The notes under the pieces are model-generated. The model was given only the letters and a program-made list of their open reading frames with translations. It had not been told where the DNA came from and ran no database searches. The translations under genes were made by a program, and so were the position numbers. This document shows positions 31,268 through 43,072 of a stretch of 64,000 nt of DNA, in pieces (position 1 is the stretch's first letter; each line of letters opens with the position of its first letter). Where the stretch lies: contig OZ022258.1 of NCBI GenBank assembly GCA_963978905.1, forward strand, positions 38,129,282 to 38,193,281, written 5' to 3'. The DNA comes from Trichostrongylus colubriformis. Taxonomy: Eukaryota; Nematoda; Chromadorea; Rhabditida; Trichostrongylidae.

Positions 31268-34200
31268 CAATCGACAATGTTCAATTCACCAATGTTGATA
31301 AGCAAAGCACAGCTACTGAATAACCAACATGTGGAGCCATTATATGACGAGGTCTGTCGACTGTTCAGTTTTGGTTTTGTTTATACACGAGTCAGAATCA
31401 TCCAAAAAGTGCAACTTACGGGGGTAGTGGGAAAACTCGTGATATCGCACATCTATCTGTCCTCATGGTCCTCGCCACGGACGCGCTCTTCGCCGCATCA
31501 GTGACTACTGGCCAGGCAGATCTGTGATACGTGATAGTGACACGCAGCTAAGGCTGCTTTCATACTTTGCGCACCGACGCCGTCACCGGCGGCGACGGCG
31601 TCGGTGCGCAAAGTATGAAAGCGGCCTAACCAGGAAAGGGATTTCATCACCATGGGAAGACGAGGAGTACTATTAGAGTTTCAAATATTCATTGCAAATA
31701 TGGAAATCGAAACTGCAAAATATAACTGGGAAGCAAGTCAGCAGAGGTCGAAAATTATTTGTAATGACTCATCGGCCTGGTTGGACAGTAGTTGAGCACA
31801 GGTCAGACAGGTTTATAAGCCATGCAGCAAGGTATCGAGCCAATAAGTTATCGCAAACAAACTTCGACCTCTCCTAACTCTTCGCAAAATGGCGCTTTGC
31901 CCTCAGCCTCCACTTATACTAGGTTGTCCCAAAAGTTTTGTAGGATTTTTTGATCATTTATTTCATTACCAGTTGGGCTGGCGCACACTACTGCGCGTCA
32001 TACATGGAATCATGCAAAATTAGCGCGTGTATCGAACTCTCTCACCCCGCCACACACTCTCACTCTCTTCACATACTCTCACTCTAGTCATTCACCCACG
32101 TCCGTAATGTACCTCAAACTTGGGTAATTAAACCACAGCGTGGACAGACAAACATACAAACACACCAAACTCCTGGTTTATATATAGGGTATGATTTTTT
32201 CTTCCAACAAACAACAATTAGGCAGCAACGCAGTCGCCATTGTTATCGACAACACTCTGCCTCCTCGTAGGTAGATCATTGATTTCCTCCTCCCAGAACT
32301 CTGGGTTATGACAGTCGAAGAAGTCAGCGATGGCCTTTGCAAGCAAGTCATAATCAACGAATTTTTTCTTGGCCAGGAAATATTCAAGAGGATGGGCAAG
32401 GTGATAGTCAGAAGGGGTGATGTCTGGAGAGTTGGCGGGTGGGGCAGCACATCCCAGCCGAGCACCTGTAGCTTGGCCTGGGTACTTTTCGCGAAATGGG
32501 AGCGGGCGTCGTCATGAAGGAGGGTGACAGCGAACCTTTTCCGGCGCTCTTCTTGAACACCGATGGTGAGCTGCTGAAGTTGGCGGGTGTATACGGCACG
32601 GTGACTGTCTCGCCTGTACGAGCACCTCTTTTGAAAGCATCCCTTTCGTGTTCCAGAATTACACAGTCCCAAGCGTGGTTTGTCTTTCATGTCAATCTCA
32701 CCGTTGCTGAAGCTGATGAACCAGCGCCGCACGATCTCGTAGCTTACACATCCCTTGCCCGATGCAGTGTTTATAGAGTTGCAAGCTTCCGTCGCTTTGG
32801 TGCTGCGAGATCACTCATAGTAGATGACACCACGAGTTTGGTAGGTATCGACTACATTGTAGCCCTCTTCACGGAATCTGGTGGGTCAATATAGATTTTA
32901 CTAGAAAGCCTAGAGTACGTTCTACCATATTCCTGAACCGTCTAGACCTGCCTCGAGGTGAGCAAGAGTTATTGATTTTTTTGGAAAAATCCTACAAGAC
33001 TTTTGGGACAACCTAATAGTTCCATGGAAGATCAAACCTCTCCTTGGTAAGCGGCCCACTTGCTTGTGGGAGGAGCTCAACCACTAGCACTTTATTCTAT
33101 AGCACCTAATCAAGGAGCATGCCTCTCCGGTGATTGCGCGACAAACCCTCTCTTTCGACGCCGGTTTTCCTTCGCAGCTGCTACATTCACCATTCTCCAC
33201 CACCGAAATGATCACTTCTGCTGCATTCGATGGCGTCAAGATAAGCTCACTGTTCGGAAGCTATTCCCTTCAAGCGAGAAGGCGACACCGGATGAGCGCC
33301 TGCGCACTTTCACCTGCTTCGTCCCCCACTGGTTTCGGGTACGTTCTGCATTGGCTATCCTGAAAGTGGGCATATGCCACAGCGAGAAGCGCAGTCTGTA
33401 GGCTCAAACAGCGCCTTCTCAGAGGAACCGTACGCAAAAAATATGTTTCTATGCCACCCATAAATTATACTGTATTTGCTTAAGACGACCGCATGCAAAG
33501 TTTCACTCGAAAAGGTCAGAATCCGGCTCAGATACAGCCTCTTAATGGCGGACAGTGGGGTGGTGCCTCCGGGTGGATGCCCTGCCGCGTCGTCCTCCGC
33601 GGTCGGAGATGCATGATTGGACATAGTGGGTACAGATTTGCGTAAATAGTCTTTAGCAACCCCTCATCTACGACAGCGACGGACTACGAGGTGGGCACTC
33701 ACTGGGATACCCATCACTGTCGTCCGCCATTTTGAGGATCTGTATATCAGCCGGATTCTCACTTTTTGCGTGAAACTTTGCATGCGACCTTATCAAGCAA
33801 ATACAACATAAATATATAGATAACAAAGAAACTCATTTTCCGTGCACGATTCCTTTAGCATTTCATCGGAACTATTTGATGTCAGTGAACGCAAATGACA
33901 TATAATTTAAACGTCACTCCTTTTAGAAAACGGATAGCAGCCCACTGAAGTACTCTTCGGCTCAGCGTATGAGGCAGAATGTGAGTATCTTACATATTGC
34001 TCACTGAAGATATTGTGTCACGCAGCAAAAGTAGGAGATTTGTCATTGATATCTGATATATGACCATAGACATTAACAGCGGCTGAGAAACCGTTTACAA
34101 CAACAGAAGTCACTTTTATACTCCGCCCTAGCAGTATGACTACGCATCTTCCTCCATTTCGCTGTGATTGCTCCAGGTCCCTCGTGCTATCGTGACCTCG

Positions 34201-34904
34201 GACTGAGCTTCATTCCTCTTCAATGCTGTTATTTTTACCCACAAGGAATCATTGACAACGATCAGTGAAAGCAGCGCAACCAATTGTTCACTTCATGCTC
34301 CCGTTGCCCAGTGCAGACCTTGTGATGAATTGTGAGCGTTGTCGCGTCCATTGCATTAGTTGAAACCTGATTCACACAGCAGAAGGGAGAACCGAAGAAA
34401 AGTTCTAGATACACCAAACTTAAGGTCCTTCAACTGCAGTCCACGGACTAGTACTGCAGCCTAGAAACGAGTCATGGTTTATGGTATTGCGCACATTTTA
34501 ATGATATCACCTGTTCGACAGTTCCTTCTGATTACGACGTTGAAATTTGGTTCGCCCAGTTCCACGTGTGGTTTACATGGGTGGGCGCAGTTTGGTTGAG
34601 ATTGAGCTGGCACGCGCCGTGCCGTAGCAAGGGTGTGGCCTGAGCAGATTCAAAGATTTTTTTGCCCTAAAACGTAGTCGAGTAATCCAATTATCGCGTG
34701 GTGTGCCTCTGAACTCGCTATGCGTTGGTTTTGGTTGCACAGACATTACCAGTTCAGTACACGGGCTGATTACTTTGGCCCCAATTTCAGTCTTATTTCA
34801 GAAGAAGAAACGACAACGAGATCCTGTCGTGGTGGACTCATCAGTACGGGAGTGCAACGAGTGGTCGATATATACCGTCTCGTTACCCACGCGATTACAT
34901 GTGA
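31268..34904 (+). CDS. Candidate exon pair, possible 3' end of the plus-strand gene
   Basis: Exon 31268-31351 follows an ACTCTTTCAG acceptor and reads QSTMFNSPMLISKAQLLNNQ then HVEPLYDE up to GAG|GTCTGT. The second exon, 34791-34904, follows CCAATTTCAG, is in the same phase and ends SGRYIPSRYPRDYM then TGA. An Arg/Tyr-rich tail and the phase fit would suit the end of a low-complexity RNA-binding or nuclear protein. Other acceptors and frames exist in the second exon, including one giving a helical segment with GVQRVVDIYRLV. Function unknown. Confidence 0.3.
31552..31626. repeat. 75-bp GC-rich perfect hairpin
   Basis: GCTTTCATACTTTGCGCACC at the left pairs with GGTGCGCAAAGTATGAAAGC at the right, continuing through CGACGCCGTC, around an ACCGGCGGC loop, with one mismatch outside the core. 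Shorter related hairpins lie at 23530-23558 (CTTTGCGCACC and GGTGCGCAAGG). The end motif also occurs at 41.36 kb. Confidence 0.8.
31919..33016 (-). mobile_element. Mariner deletion derivative, copy 2 (with nested repeat)
   Basis: Same ends as copy 1 (left start mutated to CTAGGTTGTCCC), TA on both flanks, 1098 bp. The extra length is a dispersed repeat inserted at about 31971-32188. The transposase remnant has the same KPRLGLC junction and several frameshifts. Confidence 0.85.
31971..32188 (+). repeat. Dispersed ~220-bp repeat nested in a mariner derivative
   Basis: Second copy of the 16027-16262 repeat: starts CCAGTTGGGCTGGCGC and ends TTTATATATAGGG. Copies 1 and 3 of the mariner derivative lack it, so the insertion is younger than the mariner copy. 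Confidence 0.75.
33417..33858. repeat. TTAA-type foldback element, copy E
   Basis: Diverged palindrome. Left arm has TTTCACTCGAAAAGGTCAG and CCGCATGCAAAG. Right arm has TTTTGCGTGAAACTTTGCAT and ends CCGTGCACGATTCCTTTAG. The centre is GC-rich. Confidence 0.75.
33859..34790. other. Intergenic or intronic DNA, nothing recognised
   Basis: No repeat match and no exon candidate with both splice signals. If the exons at 31.3 and 34.8 kb belong together, this is intron. Confidence 0.4.
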
Positions 34905-35964
34905 AATGCAATTGCTTCAGTCCAAATGTTGGGACACACAGCAGCAAACAGTCAGACTGATAACCACTTGTTCACGTTTTTCAGCCAAGTAGCACAGTCC
35001 GACCAGAAAATTGTTTTTTCTAAGATGTCAAGCACAGCAGTGTGTATCAAGTACCATTATGGTAGAAGAAAGGTTCTTCCGAATAAGGATAAGACCGCTT
35101 ACCACCACCAATTTACTCGAAACGGTTGAGATCAACCATTTTGGCTCTATTTTTTTATGAGGAACAGTTACGAGTACCACAAGACCACTGTAGTCTGACC
35201 TTAGGTGAACATGGTGAAACTAAATTGAGATGAACGCAATCCCCTCAGCAGGCGATGGATGCTAGTTGAGGGGTTGATCCACTAACGATGCACAGTCACT
35301 TGGGTATGTATCCTTACGCCGCCTGCATGCTCTGCGGTGCCGACGGATTTTCCCATCGTCCGAGGAGACCTCCTGTTACGGCATGCGCACTCGCTATACG
35401 CGGCCAAGCAAAGTATAAATGGTTTGCATCCTCCTCTGTTCCAACACTATACACGATGTAGGTTTGCAGTGAGGCATCATGCACGAGGTAACATTGTAGA
35501 CAAATCAATATTTTTGTCATACACAAGAAATCTCATAGTCGATGAGACTCCCACAATGGAGAATTACTTTATTAGAACATTTGAACAATATTTGAGGTCG
35601 GATTGTGTCTGTTTGACTGTCGTGCTCTATCCACTGATCTCACTTGTAATACTGCCAAATCGAATAAACTTGTATAGTGAACTCAACAGTAAAAGTGGCT
35701 TGATGCAAAAGAGAGGAAACAAAACAATTGACCGAAATAACAAAAAAAGACGAATAGGATTATATATCTACAAATGAGCTTGAATGAGTGGTCTTAAATA
35801 ATGAAGACAAAGCCTTGGCAACGAAAGATCCATGCAAGATCACGTATATCGGTCTAAAAACACTGCACCGGAGAAAACAACACAAAATACTCTCCCACTA
35901 CCACGAAAAATTTTTACTTTCTATCAAATGATTAGTATTTAACGGAAGAAGCTCATTTCAAACC

Positions 35965-38900
35965 TCATAATTTCTTCGGTAAAGACGCAACAAAACTCTC
36001 ATCTGCCATCTCCGCTTTAACTACGTCCAATCCTCCTAACAGTTCGCCGTTAAGGTAGAGTTGCGGATATGTCGGCCAGTTCGAGTAAGTCTGAAACCAT
36101 TATGCGAAACTCAAAACTGGTGACAAAATGTAAGGCGGCCTACGCCATTCCAAAAATCATCATTGTAAGATCAGGAAAGCGTCCCGATCTCAGCATCAAG
36201 CACAGCTCGTAACGAGCCATAAGACATGGGTCGCAAAAACTCCTAGTTTGATGAATGGTAAATCCAACCCACCTCGAGTTACCTCAAATGGAGTTATGGC
36301 TGACATTCTGTGACGTTATGACACTATTCATACAACCTATATAATTAATATATAGGTGATAAGGTTGGAAATGGAAATGAGTTACCGGCGTGACGAGTCG
36401 AGAAGTGTTATACCTTGATACCCTAACACCGGCCTCTCTACCTTAGCCTCCTTTTTCTTTCAAAATCAGTTCATAGTAATTATATCAAATTTAGTATCAA
36501 ATTGAAATTGAAAAGTAGTAGTAATTGAAAAGTGTACGATGTCCCACATAGGAAGCCGTGGCAGGGCGAAATGGAGGGGAACCTCGTTGCGCAATAACTT
36601 AATGTAGCCTGCACACGAAGAACCTCGATGAGAAGAGATGCTAACAAGAACGAGGATCACCCAATGTACCGTCCTGACGCGAACTTATATTTCAGTGGAT
36701 AAGAAAAGTTGCTCCTATGGGAATGAGGAGCATAATGTCTCAAACAAAGACAAACATGCCTTGAGTCCTTGGCGCACCTCCTCATCCTGAAGGATATCAA
36801 ACGTGCCGTAGTCAGCACCTACTCTATTGAGCAGTTCAATCATCTGACGAGAGAATCCTAAACTCTGTTATAAGTACAAGCAAACACGCAGTGGAAAACA
36901 ACTCACCGCACTGTGGTTCATGGCGGTCGCCTTTCATGAACAACATCAGCTTGTGTTTATTAATGAGCTTCTTCAACCGGGCATTCAAATCAGTTTCCTG
37001 AAGAGAGTGATAATTGAGAGAAACTGTTTTGTATATGAACAAAGTCAAGGCCACCTCTTTTTTGGGTAATTTAGCTACAAAATCAGCATCCTGTAGCTCT
37101 TCTCGTATAACATCAAGACCCCCGATGAGTTCACCATCCAAATACAGCTGTGGATACGTTGGCCAGTTCGAATACGTCTGTGCAGAAGGTTTGTTTTTGC
37201 GAGCAATTGTTATTCGTTTGTAAAAAAACATCAAAGAATATGTACAGATACTGTAACAAGGAGGTGTGCTGCTCACCTTGAGACCTTGTCTGACCTCTTC
37301 GTCGCTCAATATGTCAAATGAACCGAATTTAGCACCAATCTCATTTAACAACGCGACTGTCTGCTTTGAGAACCCTTCAAACGGTTAAAACGTTCCAAAT
37401 ACTTCAAATGATAAAAACACTTGAAAAACTGGTTCAGGTAAGGATATAATCAGAAAATCGGGATTTATGGTTTAGTGTAGAGGCTGAGAGTGAAGGAGTA
37501 GAAATTTGCGTGAACGGATAACGTGACTTAAACGAGAACAATGGACTCTGTTAGATCGGAAACAAACACATCTGTACTGCTTTTCTTTTTTCTTTGTTTG
37601 CATATAGAATTCGAACTCATATGACAGCATCAAGCACAGTAGTAAGCACGAGCGTAGTCACACCGCCAAGGAAAAGCAATATGGAAGCAGAGGAAATCCT
37701 CATCGAATTTTTCAAGACCGAAATCATAGCTACTCACCACATTTTGGATTGTCAGGTGATCCCTTCATAAACAGCATTAACCGGTGAGATTCAATGAGCC
37801 TTTTCAAACGAGTGTTTAGATCCTGTAAAAACCGAAAATGTTTCTAGCGGAGACAGCTTCCAGGTTCATCTCGTACTCTCTGTGGTAGCCAAAAATAAAA
37901 AGCTGAGGACGATGAGCGGTACGTGGAATTTGTGAAAAAGAGAAATAGGCACAGCACCTGTTCAGTTTTTGGCGGCGGCTCAAGCGGCGTTGTGGTGATA
38001 TCGAAGGAATGTTTTGTGAGTTTCATTTCGAGTTCACTCGGCTTGTATCCATTTACGCGATCGACTTCCTTTCCATCCTGTCATACGTTGTGATTAGGCC
38101 GTGTTCGAGAAAGATAGTTCCAGTCAACTAGCAATGGGCGTTCACTCGAATAACAAATTACATAGTAAAGCACTACCTTAAAGTATACCACCGTTGGAGC
38201 AGCTGCTATCGAGTGCATGGCGGAAACTTCAGCCACACCCTCTGCATCAATAAAACAGAATCCCACTGAAGGAATTGCTTTTGAGTCTTCCTGAAGTACA
38301 ACTGTAAAATAATCTCCTTCTTACAATTACTTTAATGACCTACCTCCAGATCTTTCAAGACTTTGTTCACCTGTTCGCATGGAGCCGCCCATGAAGCATA
38401 GAAATGCACAATGGATAACCTAAAGAAGCACTCAAAAACTATGATCAGTCAAGGAGTTAAAGAGACTGTTGGATAAGTGTAGATGTTTAATAACGCCATG
38501 TTTTTTTAATGAACATCCCAAATTTCAAAAAGAACATTTTTGTCGACAAACTCTTCCCATTGGTTCGCAGGAACAACAAATAAAGGACGGAATGGAGATG
38601 CAAATGTCACATCGGTACTATGATTGAACGAGTCTCGAGAAGGTTAAAAACCCTTTGGAAGGCTCGTTCAAAGCTAAGCTCTCTGAAAACATGAGAGTAC
38701 AAAGAAATCGACCACGGAAATTAGGTGCTTCTGTTACCCTCATATTCAGATTGCGGGGAGCCGAATGTAAAGTTTCACGCGGAAAACCAGTATCCGGACG
38801 GGGTGAAATGTCCGAAAAGGCGCGGCCACGAAGGCCTTAGGAGCAAAGAGGCGGCAGTCACGTAGTCAGGTACGAAGAGCGGGAAGCAAATCAATGCTGG

Positions 38901-39507
38901 TAGCGAAAATTCGTACTGCGCTCTTCCCCTCTACGGCCATTCAAATGTTCGGTGGGAACTTCAACGAGCTGCTTTTCACCCAGTTATTTTTCAATCTCTG
39001 CTTTTAAAGGGAATCTCGGTCCCTTTCGTGTTTCTGTCCGAATGGAGTAGAGAAATTGTGTAGTAGAGAATCAGACAAAATGTGTAGTAGAGAAATTGAG
39101 AGTTTGAGGGAAACTAGGATCACGGGTGCTACTGCTTTTTAATTAGAAATTCCTCTAACAATTCTGCTTTACACAACGGAAGCGATCGAGAGACTGAGCA
39201 CCACCATTAAAAGCAATGATTAGAATATAGTTAATGAAAAACTAATCAGGGCTGCGCGATGCGTGCAAGTTTTGCTCTTGAAGTAGAGATAGCGGAAAGA
39301 GTTAACAAATGAACTGTGCTCAGTAAAAGATTATGTGATGATCGTAGCGTAGCGTATTTATACGCAGGAACATCGATTGTACAATCTTTTAGAGAAAGAA
39401 TGGTACCTAACAGAACAAGTGTACCGGGAACGCAAAGATTAGACATACCTGTGGTCAGAGATGAATTTCTTGAAGTCAGCAGCACTATTGAGCTGAGTGA
39501 TAGCCAT
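35965..39507 (-). CDS. glrx-3: Monothiol glutaredoxin 3 (GLRX3/PICOT) homologue, ten exons, complete
   Basis: Cytosolic/nuclear Fe-S cluster trafficking protein with one thioredoxin-like and two CGFS glutaredoxin domains. Exons: 39507-39449, 38419-38344, 38290-38177, 38077-37958, 37822-37738, 37374-37277, 37177-37055, 36997-36907, 36857-36760 and 36090-35965. They total 990 nt, 329 residues plus TGA (human GLRX3 has 335), and all phases agree. The N-terminal domain has WAAPC (residues 30-34; the first Cys of the usual WCGPC is Ala) and the cis-Pro motif APT (76-78). Glutaredoxin A has CGFS at 151-154 and WPTYP at 189-193; B has CGFS at 255-258 and WPTYP at 293-297. LMLFMKG (glutathione-contacting Lys) and a GG(L)D turn occur in both. 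The start is chosen because a splice-acceptor motif lies 4 nt upstream of ATG. Intron 9 has a GC donor. Confidence 0.93.
38701..38800. repeat. TTAA-type foldback element, half copy in glrx-3 intron 1
   Basis: Only one arm is recognisable: CGACCACGGAAATTAG, CTGTTACCC, TTTCACGCGGAAAA and a TATCCGGAC block. It lies inside the 1029-nt first intron of the GLRX3 gene. Confidence 0.6.
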
Positions 39508-39518
39508 GTCACTGAAAG
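39508..39518 (-). promoter_or_regulatory. Probable spliced-leader trans-splice acceptor of glrx-3
   Basis: On the minus strand CTTTCAG is followed by TGAC and then the initiator ATG. TTTCAG is the nematode 3' splice consensus. With no in-frame coding exon seen just upstream, a trans-splice site with a 4-nt leader is the simplest reading. An upstream cis-spliced 5'UTR exon is the alternative. Confidence 0.55.
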
Positions 39519-41201
39519 CAGCCTTATCTCCTATTATTACATGGATTTCATGGGGATGAAAAGAGAGTGGACGATAAGAAGAAATGACGCAACAGAAAAA
39601 TACTTTTGCAAACCAACGGCCTGTCACTTACATGTTGTATACTGTGACACGTACACTGCATGCGATTTGCCGCGAAATTGGACGCCAGTGGATTGTGACC
39701 TGTGTCTATCGTGTTCGATGCGGTGATTCTTCGCTTTATTAATTTATTGTTTTCTACGTACTGGGGACCGAGTGAGTGGTAAGGACCAATGAATCGTGCG
39801 GCTTGGGGCATGTGTTTCAGGCTGCATCTACTCTTACTTAAGTGTGTTGTAACCTTCAGCAAGCGAGGAGAGTTCGTAGGTATCAACGAGCCTATTTAAG
39901 AGATGTCTTGGCTTTGCGAGGAAGAGTATGTATATTGATGAGACGAAACGTGCATTGATTAGCTCGGGGGTGCGCATGGTGAGCACGTAATAAAAGAGAG
40001 ATCATAAATTCTGGGAACAGTAGATATAGTAGTCACGCTACGATTTTCATGGTCATCTTTATAGATCAAATATAATAATGTGCTGCCGTAAGTGTCCGCA
40101 ACACCCCCAATCCTACTAATAGAGCAGAACAATCGACATGGATATTGGATTGGTCTCGAACGGCAGTTTTTTTTTTGTGATGAACGAAGGTGACGAGGCG
40201 CCACGAGCCTACTTCATTACGATGGCTCCATCTCTTACATGTCGTCCAGCCTCGAGCCACCACATAAAAACTCATTTACACCTGCAACTTATTATACTGC
40301 TTGCTCTACCATCAGATGCAAGTATTGGGAAACTGTTTTACGTTTTTTTGCCGCTGGTGGACCGTGTGTGTGAAAGGACACTCGAATGGGACGCCGCGGC
40401 ACGTGCCTTGCTGTACCATTCCTCTTTTGGCCACCCTTAAAGGCAGTAATAGGGGTAATTCGGGCCGAATATGGATGGATTTTCAGATATGAAGTCGACG
40501 TGCTACAGGTACGAAAATGAAAACGGAACGAAACTGTCCAAAACGAAAAATAAGACCCCGTTCCCACCGTTAACTCTCAGAAGGGTTAATTATTCCGCAA
40601 AAAGAGACGAGCTGGGATAAAACAGGTGACAGCTGCTGAGGAAGACGGCTCTATAAAGCTTGGAAATACTCTTTCTTACCTGGAATTTCGCTAAATATAT
40701 CTTGTTGACCACCCGCTTTCACTTGCGTGACCCAGTTCAGAAGCTCTCATCAGCCACACTACCCTACCATTGTCTCTAAAGTTCGCGACCGTCGCCTCCT
40801 CTCGCCCTCGCCTCTGGTCCAATGAAAGTCCTGCGTGCAACACCGATCCACCAGTCATTTTTATGCGTGAGACAGGAGTCACGGACCATCGTGGATACAA
40901 TATAGCAACCATCGACGGCATTTTACAAGTATTTGATGGAAGAGCTGCCACTTTTGATGCACGAGATTAGCGGCAGCAGCACTAATTTCTATGAAATACA
41001 GTGTGTGGAGTGCACCACCCACCGTTTGATGTGGCGGTGCATGTGTCGGCTGTCTCGTGTGTCCCCTTCCTATCGCTTCCTCACAACCACATGGACTTAC
41101 GCAATACTAAAATTCAAAGACAGCCAGTAGAGCTGAATAATAAGTGCCCATGTAGTTTTTTTTCGGTGATTTTTTCGCTGTCAAAGCTTAAAGCTGCCAT
41201 A
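39519..41201. other. Upstream region of glrx-3, no recognised gene
   Basis: Plus-strand frame 39316-39726 runs antisense across glrx-3 exon 1 and shows no domain. Other frames at 40.1-40.6 and 40.7-41.0 kb have no splice-bounded coding character. The glrx-3 promoter should lie here, but I can point to no specific element. Confidence 0.4.
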
Positions 41202-41366
41202 CCTTGCACCGGCAGGGCGTGGCTGCGTTCACAGATAGTGAGGCAAGTGAGGAAGAGTGGCAGAAGAGAGGTGCACAGACGACCAGGCAAAGATACAAGG
41301 TGGGACAGGCAGAGAAGCAGAGACACGCAGCCATGGTGTCGCCTTCGCAAAGTATGAATGCGTCCT
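41202..41366. repeat. GC-rich foldback MITE, third copy
   Basis: Begins CCGGCAGGGCGTGGCTGCG and ends with ACACGCAGCCATGG followed by TTCGCAAAGTATGAATGCG. Same family as 5919-6048 and 15028-15177. Confidence 0.6.
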
Positions 41367-42660
41367 AGCACCTCTAGTATTTCTAGATGGAGTGACACAT
41401 CAAATCACCTGGAATATACCTCCAATACAGGTGGAATGTTTAAAGGAACCGGAAGAGGTCGGAAACAAGAGGAAGATGCAAAGACATGAGCATTTTGTAA
41501 CAAACACCGAAGGTTAGAAGCGATAATCGGTGAAAAAACCCGGAATCAAAAGCGCAACGCTGCGGTATTTATTCGCATCCCATTCGCATCAGCACACTGA
41601 CTTTCCGAGCTGTCCGCTGTAGGAGACGGGCCGCGGGCCAACGTTGGTTGTAGCACCTGACTCCCAGCGCAGAGGAATGGCCATTCCCAACTACAATAGC
41701 AGTCATTTAAGTACATCTAGAAACAATTTAAAGAAGAACAAAGGAAGAAGTAAAAGGGAAAAACAAATTTATAATAGAAACGTCTCCTCTTGGCACCATG
41801 CCAAGGCGTCAAATTAGCGAGTTTGTGCAACGGCGGCCACTTAAGCTCGTCCGAACTACGTCGGTTCTACCGTATGTCAAAAATACCCCCTTCCGGTATC
41901 TTTAAAACCTTTCCAATGATGACATTTACACCAAAGACACTTCTCGTGCTCGCCAGAAGTAGAGGCTCGGTTGGATTGTTTGGTGTTCGAGCGTTGTGAA
42001 GTGGTTCCGTCAGCTTCATTCCCTGGAGGGGCGCTGTTATGACTACTCTCTCTTCACCGTCACTGATGCAAGTAACTGTGAATATGTTTGAGTTTGTCCG
42101 GTTCAGAAATACTAGCAAAACAATCAGCATTTATTGAATACGTACATATCAGTAAAATTAATTGTTAAATTAACAGCAATGACAGTACACTATGGCCACT
42201 GGAGAAAAAACTCGTCAATCTCATCGTTTCGATGGTTGTTTTGATGGCGTTTATCAGAAGAGTCGCATACATTTCTTTGGATCTGCTGCCGCAGCAGCGT
42301 CGTACGCCACCGTGACATTGGCAGTTCTGAAATCGACCATTACCGTGACCATATGGGAACAATGAAGTGCACGGAAGTAGTATGTCTCTACAAATTAAGA
42401 TTTACCCCGCACAGTATCCACATGTCTTCCGACAGATTCTGAATGCGAGAGCCGAGTGCTGGCAAGTGAATCCACTGCGACTCCATCCGCCTTCTCTGGA
42501 AGCGAATGCTTCACAGAAAGCGGTTCCGTGTCGATCGAAGCACTTTGAAGGATCATTGTTCAGCAATAGCGCTTCGACATCTCTTTGATAAAGGTTGGTG
42601 GGAACCGGTAACCCTGTAACGATTCATAACTATTATGTTAGAATGGATCGTTGACATACG
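41367..42660. other. Intergenic DNA, nothing recognised
   Basis: No exon, RNA gene or repeat that I can support. Confidence 0.4.
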
Positions 42661-43072
42661 TTCATAGGAGCCGTGCATGTAAAAATGGTTTTCTCTGTCA
42701 CCATATTTAAGTTGTATTTGCCTAATAGAGGCCGCATGCAAAGTTTCACGCAAACATTGGGAATCCGGCTATGATACAGCTCCTCAAAGTAGTGCACACG
42801 GAGGAGGCTCCGAGTAAGTGCCCGCCTTATCGTCCGCCGCGGTTAGAGACGGAGAGTGGGACTGTTCACGTAACTTTCTGATCCCCTTTCAGCCTCCAAC
42901 CGCAGCGGACGAAGGCGCGGGCACTGACACCTAGGCTGTGTCGCCTCGGTCACCATTTTGAGGAGCTCTATCTTAACCGGATTCTCACTTTTCCACGTTA
43001 AGCTTTGCCTGCTGCCTTTATAAATATATGGGTAACAAAGAAACTCATTTATTCGTGCACGACTCCTTCAAC
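42661..43072. repeat. TTAA-type foldback element, copy F
   Basis: Left arm: GGAGCCGTGCATGTAAAAAT, GTATTTGCCTAATA, GCATGCAAAGTTTCACGC. Right arm: ATATGGGTAACAAAGAAACT and CGTGCACGACTCCTT. The border TTAA sites are lost. GC-rich centre with CCGCCGCGGT. Confidence 0.78.

Noticed and set aside
38560..38640. Upstream exon for glrx-3 reading NQWEEF before LSIVHF
   Set aside because: Phase fits through a GTTTGT donor, but there is no in-frame ATG after an upstream stop. The exon at 39449-39507 fits phase, family homology and start codon better.
39316..39726. 136-residue plus-strand frame
   Set aside because: Antisense to glrx-3 exon 1 and its upstream region. No recognisable domain.
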